This document shows positions 9,852-15,402 of a stretch of DNA of 15,402 nt, one piece after another (position 1 is the first letter of the stretch; each line of letters starts with the position of its first letter). The stretch comes from Planctomycetaceae bacterium (lineage in GTDB: Bacteria > Planctomycetota > Planctomycetia > Planctomycetales > Planctomycetaceae). A program made the translations under genes and the position numbers. The stretch is from positions 1 through 15,402 of the forward strand of contig JAGQQT010000033.1 of NCBI GenBank assembly GCA_020426065.1, written 5' to 3'. The notes beneath the pieces are model-generated. The model was not told the origin of the DNA and searched no databases. It worked only from the letters and a program-made list of their open reading frames with translations.

Positions 9852-10547
9852 ATGAGTATTGTCACACGCCTCGATACACCCCTGAGACCGATGCGGTTAC
9901 AGGAGATTTCCACTCAATCCGTACTCTGCTGCCTGAATTTGCTGGATTGTTTGACCAAGGGCATCAGCCAGTACCTTCCTGAGATCGATGTGCGAGAAGG
10001 TACGGCCGGGCTGGATCTCCCTGAACTCCACGCATCAGCCGGTCAACCTGTGCTGGCAATGTTTAACCCGGAATCCAATCCTGCGATCATCAAATCAACA
10101 GCAGAGAATCTCCATCGACATCAGATTCCCTTCTTGATGATCAGCAAGTCCTTTAAGCCTGCATGGCTTTCCTGGGCAATCCAATACGGCTGCCGTGGAT
10201 GCCTGAGTAAATTCACCCCCATCCACACGCTCTGCACACAGATATCAGAGCTTTTTGAGCATCCACAAACATATTACTGGTGCCCTCAGGCTGCGGAGTG
10301 GCTCAAACAGGTCAAAGGCCGCTGGCAGCTTACCGGAAACAACGTCCGCAATCTTTTAACACCGCGTCAGTTCGAAGTCTTTCTCCATCTGGCAGATGGA
10401 TATTCCATGAAAGAAACTGCGCGGCTGATGAATCTCACAGAAAAATCGGTCGATTGCCACAAATATCGGCTGATGAAGCGACTCCGTCTCCACGATCGCG
10501 TCCAGCTGTGCAAACTCGCTATCCGCGAAGGCTGGATTGAAGCCTGA
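9852..10547 (+). CDS. LuxR/NarL-type transcriptional regulator with degenerate receiver
   Basis: A 231-residue protein. The C-terminus (about 168-227) is a LuxR-type helix-turn-helix: L-T-P-R-Q-F-E-V-F, then K-E-T-A-R-L-M-N-L-T-E-K-S-V as the recognition region. Residues about 40-135 look like a response-regulator receiver reduced in its active site. A late segment G-C-R-G-C-L-S-K-F (K120) matches the usual G-A-x-G-Y-L-x-K, but where the phosphorylated Asp is expected there is A-M-F-N-P-E (N72), and the early acidic pair is unclear. It probably acts without classical phosphorylation. ATG 9852 is chosen because AGGTGG (9839-9844) lies seven bases upstream. The frame is open to a GTG at 9723 without a ribosome binding site; that longer form (274 aa) is the alternative. 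No histidine kinase is nearby. It converges with the UbiD gene. Confidence 0.85.
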   Translation: MSIVTRLDTPLRPMRLQEISTQSVLCCLNLLDCLTKGISQYLPEIDVREGTAGLDLPELHASAGQPVLAMFNPESNPAIIKSTAENLHRHQIPFLMISKSFKPAWLSWAIQYGCRGCLSKFTPIHTLCTQISELFEHPQTYYWCPQAAEWLKQVKGRWQLTGNNVRNLLTPRQFEVFLHLADGYSMKETARLMNLTEKSVDCHKYRLMKRLRLHDRVQLCKLAIREGWIEA

Positions 10548-10596
10548 TACCCAGCTTCAGTCCAAACATGAATTTCAGGCCAAACCCTGAGACTAT

Positions 10597-12426
10597 TCAG
10601 ATGATGCCGTGCAGTGGTCCACCGGAGCGGGCCAGTTCATTCACGCGAGCAGTCATCTGTGGATCTTCGATCAATGGGGGTGCGTGATGCGGCTTAATCC
10701 GGGCATCAATCACCAGAGCCCCGCGGCATCCCCAGTGTTTCTGCTCCGAAAATGAATCGATCCCATGAACATCTGCGGCGGGATTGCTGCGGGTAAACGT
10801 GACCCACAGGAAATTGTCGAGCGTGCGAGCGGTAAACTCGGCATCGTCTGCGACCACCACCAGACGAAAACGATTTAACAGATGGTCACCGGGGAGCTGC
10901 AGCAGCTTATCCAGTCCATGAGCTGGCTCCGAATCATACGCCGGACCGGAAACCACCAAAATTCCGGGAGCTGCCACACGGGCATCGCGGATGGAGTCGG
11001 GAAGAATCAATCCTGATGGGATTTCCGTCGGCAGTTCAAAACGTGGCTCTCCTGCAGCGGCAATGACAAGTTTGGATCCCTGATTGAAGCCTGAGCCGGA
11101 ATAGTCGAGAGTATCAATAGTGGTTTGCGTCTGGAAATGCAGGTCACAGCGCCAGTCCGCTCGAGCCAGCATATGGGCAAAAAACTGCTCCAGATTGTGG
11201 CAGTGCAATGCGGTGTCATCTTCCCGAGCGGCAATCCAGAGGTATTTTGCCAGTGAGAGCTGGCCCTGCCCCAGAATCGCATTGGCACAGGTCAGTAACT
11301 CCTGAGGCCGACGCTTTGCCGCATACGGCACATAACGCTCACTTCCAATCGCCAGCAGCAGGGGATGCACCCCAGCCGCATCGACCGCGTGAACCTCGTG
11401 GACTCCCGGTAATACCGTGGGAATCACCGGACCGGTGATCTCATGGATCAGGTTCCCAAAAGCCGTATCCTCCTGGGGTGGCCGACCCACAACTGTAAAA
11501 GGCCAGATGGCTCCCTGCCGATGATAAACCTGTTCGACCTGCAGGACCGGAAAGTCGTGCTGCAGGCTGTAGTAACCCAGATGATCCCCGAATGGCCCCT
11601 CCGGCAACTGCCTGTTGGGGTCAATCGTTCCCACGATGCAGAAATCCGCCTCGGCATAAATCGCCGCTCTATCCGGACCGGGAATCATGGGAATCCGGTG
11701 TCCGGCCAGGGCTCCGGCAAACATCAACTCAGACATCCCTTCCGGCAAGGGCATCACGGCTGCCAGAGTCATTGCCGGATGACCGCCGACAAAGATATTC
11801 ACCCGAAACGGTTTCCCGGCCTCCATCGCCCGAGCGTGATGGACTCCAATACTGCGATGAATCTGATAATGCAGCCCGACTTCCCGATCAACCGCATACT
11901 GGTTACCGGAAAGCTGAACCCGGTACATACCCAGGTTAGACTGCATCAGGCCAGGCTTTGTGACATCTTCCGAGTAGACCTGCGGCAATGTGATGAAGGC
12001 GCCCCCATCTCCTGGCCAGGAAACCAGTTGAGGCAGGTCTGAAATCCGAATCTGATGAGCCAGCACCGGCCCACGTCGGACTTTGCGGGGAAGCATGCGA
12101 AGGGCCGCTGGCAGAGCCTTGAAAGCCCCAATCGGATTTTTCAGGGCAGCATTCGGATCCACCTTCAGATTGACCAGTTGCTGAACGGACCTGAGCGTAT
12201 GACGAAACAGATATCGGGTCCGCTCCATTGTTCCAAACAGGTTCCCCACCATCGGAAACCGGCAGCCCTTCACATTCCTGAAGAGCAATGCAGGCCCTTG
12301 AGCCTGATACACCCGCCGCTGAATCTCGGCCATTTCCAGGTGAGGATCTATCGGATGTTCAATCGTCACCAGATGCCCTCCGTCCCGCAGGTCATCAAGA
12401 CACGCAGACAGAGATCGTCGAGACAT
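10597..12426 (-). CDS. UbiD-family prenylated-FMN-dependent decarboxylase
   Basis: A 609-residue UbiD-family enzyme, which reversibly decarboxylates aromatic or unsaturated acids using prenylated FMN made by UbiX. The core includes N164 and R169 in S-N-L-G-M-Y-R, His residues in L-H-Y-Q-I-H (186-190), E233 in M-S-E-L-M-F-A-G, and the signature P-E-G-P-F-G-D-H-L-G-Y (E276, D281). These match the metal/phosphate-binding Asn-His-Glu and the catalytic Arg-Glu-Glu/Asp set of the family, with Asp at the last position as I recall for E. coli UbiD. At 609 residues it is longer than E. coli UbiD (497 aa). Candidate roles are menaquinone or ubiquinone-type ring decarboxylation or catabolism of an aromatic acid; no quinone or ubiX gene is nearby to decide. 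GGGGAG (complement of 12436-12441) lies nine bases before ATG 12426, a strong ribosome binding site. Confidence 0.92.
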   Translation of the reverse strand: MSRRSLSACLDDLRDGGHLVTIEHPIDPHLEMAEIQRRVYQAQGPALLFRNVKGCRFPMVGNLFGTMERTRYLFRHTLRSVQQLVNLKVDPNAALKNPIGAFKALPAALRMLPRKVRRGPVLAHQIRISDLPQLVSWPGDGGAFITLPQVYSEDVTKPGLMQSNLGMYRVQLSGNQYAVDREVGLHYQIHRSIGVHHARAMEAGKPFRVNIFVGGHPAMTLAAVMPLPEGMSELMFAGALAGHRIPMIPGPDRAAIYAEADFCIVGTIDPNRQLPEGPFGDHLGYYSLQHDFPVLQVEQVYHRQGAIWPFTVVGRPPQEDTAFGNLIHEITGPVIPTVLPGVHEVHAVDAAGVHPLLLAIGSERYVPYAAKRRPQELLTCANAILGQGQLSLAKYLWIAAREDDTALHCHNLEQFFAHMLARADWRCDLHFQTQTTIDTLDYSGSGFNQGSKLVIAAAGEPRFELPTEIPSGLILPDSIRDARVAAPGILVVSGPAYDSEPAHGLDKLLQLPGDHLLNRFRLVVVADDAEFTARTLDNFLWVTFTRSNPAADVHGIDSFSEQKHWGCRGALVIDARIKPHHAPPLIEDPQMTARVNELARSGGPLHGII

Positions 12427-12757
12427 TCTGGATTACTCCCCGGTTGGTTTTGTCAGGTAAAGAATCAAGTGAAGTCAATGGAAATAACCCGAGCCCACTC
12501 TGACCTCAGTTCAGGCAACGGACCTTCCATTTTAATCTCCCTGATTCCGAAACCCCAGTCAGGAAATCCCGGGAAAAGTATGTTGATCAAATCACTGGCA
12601 CACAAATTTCCGAGAAACCAGCAGACTGAAGCACTTCAGGTGAGCGGAGGGAACAGAGTTCAGTTGTGAGCCTGGAACAGGTCCGACAAACTTCAAAAAG
12701 TTTTCAGGCAGATCATCCGAGTCATCCATCGAGGCATGATCACAGAGGTCCTGAAAT
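12427..12757. other. Intergenic region between the giant secreted protein gene and ubiD-like gene
   Basis: These 331 bases contain no supported gene. Frames extending in from both sides have atypical composition and no ribosome binding sites. The right end of the gap follows the stop of the giant gene and the left end holds the ubiD-like ribosome binding site; a TTGACT on the minus strand (complement of 12473-12478) is a possible -35 for that gene but has no good -10. A tight inverted repeat CTGAAG-CA-CTTCAG lies near 12626-12639. No convincing terminator was found. Confidence 0.5.
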
Positions 12758-15402
12758 TCATCCGCCAAGCAGTGATTCCAGCAGTTGATCTTCCGCAAAG
12801 GCTTCGTATTCCGCAGCCGACGGAATGTTGACTGTGACGAGATCCTCTGGAGTTGCCGCAGCAGTCTGTTGAACAGGTGACTGAACCGGTGCCACCCAGC
12901 GTCCGGAGAAAGAGTCCCAGTTCACCATGCTCACATCAAACTCGCCCGTACTTGTGTGTTGAGAGTGATATCCAACGTTTGTGGAGAGGAATGATCTGGG
13001 AGAATCCCACTTCACCAGCTCTCTTTCGGCAAACGACGATCCGCTCGATTCTGCCGCACGCCACGTACCGTCCAGAGTTTGTGCGATCAGATCTACCCGT
13101 TGATCTCCATTACTGTTCCCAACCGAGATACTCGCCCAGCCAGAAGAAATCTCATTCCAGTTCAGCCAGTACTGCATCCGGAATGCCCGGCCATCAGACT
13201 CACCAAACCACAGTTTTGACCGATTGAACTGACCGACAACATTATCGCGTCCATCTCCATCAAAGTCCCCCACAAACACGCCATCCAGCGAACCCCTCAC
13301 AGTCCACTCTGACCAGACAGAACTGATCAACCCTTTTGTTGGCCCATAGGATTTGGCTACCGAAACCGTTCTGCGTTCTCCATTTCCGAGCACGGCCAGC
13401 AGGTCATCCCGGTTGTCGCCATTAAAGTCACCAGTCTGGATGAAATTGATTCCATTTTGAACGTCCCACTGGTGCGATTTCAGATACTGGAAACTGGAAT
13501 TACTGGTTTTGGCGATCCAGACCACACCAGATACCGCAACGATTGCCAGGTCATCACCTTTCAAGCCATCAAAATTGCCAACCACGATCTCCCGGATACC
13601 GGAGAAACTCCCGTACTGTCCCCAGAGCCGGTTCTCAAAACTGGTTCCGGTTGAAACAGCCGCCCACCAGTTTCCATGTGTAGCACCCTCAACCTTGAAC
13701 AATCCAATCAGATCATCCTTTCCATCGCCATTGAAATCACCGACCCGAATTCCCCCGATATCACCTGATCGCCAGGCTCCCCAACGCTCGAGAAAGAAGA
13801 GCCCCCGCCCGGAGGCCTCCCCGACCCACCATTCTCCATTCTCTCTCCAAAGAGCAATGTCCTGAAATCCATCCCCGTTAAAGTCTCCGTATTTCACCAG
13901 CTGGATGTCGGAAAAGGGCAAATTGCTGGCAAATGTCGGGGAAGCATAAGTTCCAGAGTCATCAGGCAGACTGATCCAGACTTTCCCCTCACTGAATCCG
14001 GTCAGTGTGCTGAAGGAGCCATTGGGAGAGACCTGGTCGTTATCCTCAATCTGGACTTGAGTGGTCGCCGACTGATCATATTGCAGCCCGGCGGTAGTCG
14101 AAATCACGCTGGCGATGATTGTTTCAATCGGCTCCGGCCGCAGGTCTTCCAGAATCTGAATCTCGATGCTTCCCGAGATCTCTCCTGCAGGAATCGTGAT
14201 CACAAACGAATCACTGGTATAGTCACTGCCGTAGACAGCATTGCCAGAAAATCGCACGGTCACCTGTTGCTCACCATTCACAGGGCGGGCAGAAGTTGCA
14301 ATGAGGCTGATGCGGGACTGATTTTCTTCCTGCCCTGTTGCAGCAGAGGTGGACAACGAAACAAACGGAGGCTCGATAATCGAAACCAGGTAGTCCTCAA
14401 CTTCCCCATCATCGGCCTGACCAAACCAGTCCGTTTCCCCAGCACTCGACAATCTGAAACGGGCCTGGGTTTCCTGTATTTGAGCATCGAATGGAACCTG
14501 GTAAGGCATTTCATAAGTTCCATCTCCACTCAAGAGGACTCTCTGGAAAACGGCTTCCGCAGAACCATCGAACTGACCGTTCCCATTGAAATCGATCCAG
14601 CCGGATAGTCTGGCACCCTGAGGCGCATTGGAGATCGTGACAGAGACTGAAGCAGGAGTCCCCGGCACCAGTTCCGAGAATTGTACTCCATCATCAAATT
14701 CATCTTCGGAGAAGCTGGCATCTTCTTCGATGGTACGCCCCGCTCCGAGTTGAGGACCAATTGCCAGATGCCTGGGTCCATTACTGCCCAGCAGAGTCTG
14801 ATAGGAATCGGCCGCATCGCCAAAGTCAAAGCCATTAAACTCAACGGCCCCAGCATCCACAGATGCACCTATAATCCGCTGCTCTCCCCGAACATCGAAC
14901 AGGAGATTATTGTCTGTCGCATAAAATGAATTCCCCAGATTGATCGCCGGACTGGTTGGCAGGAGCGGAAGAAAAGGAATCCCATTCGCTCCAACAGTCA
15001 ATTCCCCCAACTGAGGATCAAACGGATTCTCGGGCGTACCAATCAGATTACCGTTGGCATCGGGAGTGCGTGCTTCGCTGAGCCCGAAGTCGGAGTTTTC
15101 CCCAATGATGGAGTTTTTAATTGAGACGTAGTATCTTCTAATTGCATCAGAGTTGTTTCCATCGAGTGAAGTGTTATTGGCAATTATTGAATTTTGCACA
15201 ACCAGATAATTAGCTCCCACCTCAGACATATTTGAAGATGAATTAAAATAAACTGTTGTGTTATATAATTGAATGCTATTTGAAACAGTTGCGTATGAAG
15301 CCCCAAAATTATTAGTAATCATACAGTTGTATGACTTTAAAGTATTAACGACTCCTATTCCTCCATGGTTATGATGAAACACACTTTCTCTTATTGTTAA
15401 AC
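12758..15402 (-). CDS. Giant secreted protein, C-terminal part (beta-helix, GEVED, Calx-beta, FG-GAP repeats)
   Basis: The frame is open through the right edge of the window, so this is the last 880 residues of a longer protein whose start and signal peptide are not visible. Order from the edge inward: a parallel beta-helix with Asn-rich turns ending in a choice-of-anchor-Q-like A-I-N-L-G-N segment (bases 15402 to about 14870). A GEVED domain ends in D-D-G-E-V-E-D-Y-L-V (to about 14370). A Calx-beta domain ends in Q-I-E-D-N-D (to about 14038). At least six FG-GAP/VCBS-type repeats with D-F-N-G-D-G-like loops (about 13990-12990) are followed by a short tail ending L-L-E-S-L-L-G-G. The Ca-binding and beta-rich modules fit an extracellular adhesin or matrix protein, a type common in planctomycetes. 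A GTG at 15382 is not the start: reading continues upstream with L-T-I-R-E-S. Confidence 0.9.
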   Translation of the reverse strand, partial: LTIRESVFHHNHGGIGVVNTLKSYNCMITNNFGASYATVSNSIQLYNTTVYFNSSSNMSEVGANYLVVQNSIIANNTSLDGNNSDAIRRYYVSIKNSIIGENSDFGLSEARTPDANGNLIGTPENPFDPQLGELTVGANGIPFLPLLPTSPAINLGNSFYATDNNLLFDVRGEQRIIGASVDAGAVEFNGFDFGDAADSYQTLLGSNGPRHLAIGPQLGAGRTIEEDASFSEDEFDDGVQFSELVPGTPASVSVTISNAPQGARLSGWIDFNGNGQFDGSAEAVFQRVLLSGDGTYEMPYQVPFDAQIQETQARFRLSSAGETDWFGQADDGEVEDYLVSIIEPPFVSLSTSAATGQEENQSRISLIATSARPVNGEQQVTVRFSGNAVYGSDYTSDSFVITIPAGEISGSIEIQILEDLRPEPIETIIASVISTTAGLQYDQSATTQVQIEDNDQVSPNGSFSTLTGFSEGKVWISLPDDSGTYASPTFASNLPFSDIQLVKYGDFNGDGFQDIALWRENGEWWVGEASGRGLFFLERWGAWRSGDIGGIRVGDFNGDGKDDLIGLFKVEGATHGNWWAAVSTGTSFENRLWGQYGSFSGIREIVVGNFDGLKGDDLAIVAVSGVVWIAKTSNSSFQYLKSHQWDVQNGINFIQTGDFNGDNRDDLLAVLGNGERRTVSVAKSYGPTKGLISSVWSEWTVRGSLDGVFVGDFDGDGRDNVVGQFNRSKLWFGESDGRAFRMQYWLNWNEISSGWASISVGNSNGDQRVDLIAQTLDGTWRAAESSGSSFAERELVKWDSPRSFLSTNVGYHSQHTSTGEFDVSMVNWDSFSGRWVAPVQSPVQQTAAATPEDLVTVNIPSAAEYEAFAEDQLLESLLGG
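13060..13930 (-). repeat. Six FG-GAP/VCBS-like protein repeats
   Basis: The loop motif D-F-N-G-D-G and variants recurs six times, with first codons at 13885, 13738, 13576, 13429, 13267 and 13117. The spacing is 49, 54, 49, 54 and 50 residues. Each unit also carries a Trp-containing W-W-V/A or V-W-I-A strand and a W-G-x-W-like strand. Such loops bind calcium in integrin-type beta-propellers. A further, decayed unit may follow (W-R-A-A-E-S through G-E-F-D, below 13075), which would give the seven blades of a full propeller. Confidence 0.75.

Noticed and set aside
11628..11653. Apparent loss of catalytic Glu in the UbiD-like protein (A-E-A-D-F-C-I-V-G where many homologues read E-I-V-L-E-G)
   Set aside because: Residue spacing from the metal-binding E233 shows that the catalytic acidic pair is E276 and D281 in E-G-P-F-G-D, which is intact; the A-E-A-D-F-C-I-V-G segment is a neighbouring strand.
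12626..12639. Inverted repeat CTGAAG-CA-CTTCAG as a terminator
   Set aside because: The two-base loop is too tight for a hairpin and no T tract follows on either strand.
11443..12669. Plus-strand open frames opposite the ubiD-like gene
   Set aside because: The minus-strand frame carries all UbiD signatures; the plus-strand frames have no recognisable protein character.
12592..12798. 68-codon minus-strand frame overlapping the end of the giant gene
   Set aside because: It could have signalled a frameshifted C-terminus, but the giant protein ends plausibly at 12758 and this frame has no ribosome binding site or family match.
13060..13930. Possible DNA-level repeat array or CRISPR-like periodicity
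   Set aside because: The periodicity is at protein level (FG-GAP loops) with diverged nucleotide sequence and no identical repeats.

Overview
The window reads as chromosome of a planctomycete, most likely Gimesia or a close relative in the Planctomycetaceae (inference). Four things point there: a prepilin-like protein with the H-X9-DG motif, a secreted FGly sulfatase, a very long secreted beta-helix/GEVED/Calx-beta/FG-GAP protein, and a base composition near 50% GC by eye. There is no rRNA, CRISPR array, transposase or integrase. Apart from one tRNA the window is protein-coding.

Layout. (1) 346-2177, plus strand: two membrane-anchored coiled-coil proteins with related N-termini, then a 45-residue one-helix membrane protein overlapping the second of them; a strong intrinsic terminator follows. 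(2) 2310-2426, minus strand: a CAT-anticodon tRNA (probably elongator Met) with its own terminator, so two terminators meet back to back. (3) 2613-6695, minus strand: an aldehyde-dehydrogenase-superfamily gene and, 78 bp downstream, a secreted protein that joins a parallel beta-helix to a di-heme cytochrome c domain. The latter is a fusion of two families usually found as a gene pair of unknown function. (4) 6878-9587, plus strand: a DUF1559 prepilin-like protein closed by a perfect 14-bp terminator stem, then a type I sulfatase with its own ribosome binding site. (5) 9852-10547, plus strand: a LuxR-type regulator with a receiver-like N-terminus that appears to lack the phosphorylatable Asp; two palindromes sharing the core GTAATTAC lie upstream. 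(6) 10597-12426, minus strand: a UbiD-family prenylated-FMN decarboxylase with its key residues intact. (7) 12758 to the window end, minus strand: the C-terminal 880 residues of a giant secreted protein whose gene starts outside the window.

Most genes look like independent units. Plausible co-transcribed groups are the coiled-coil gene with the small membrane protein (they overlap), perhaps including the first coiled-coil gene, and the aldehyde dehydrogenase with the beta-helix/cytochrome fusion. The most interesting items are the fusion protein and its dehydrogenase partner, the tandem coiled-coil locus with its unlisted microprotein, the paired palindromes before the LuxR gene, and the sharp AT-rich shift inside the giant gene.
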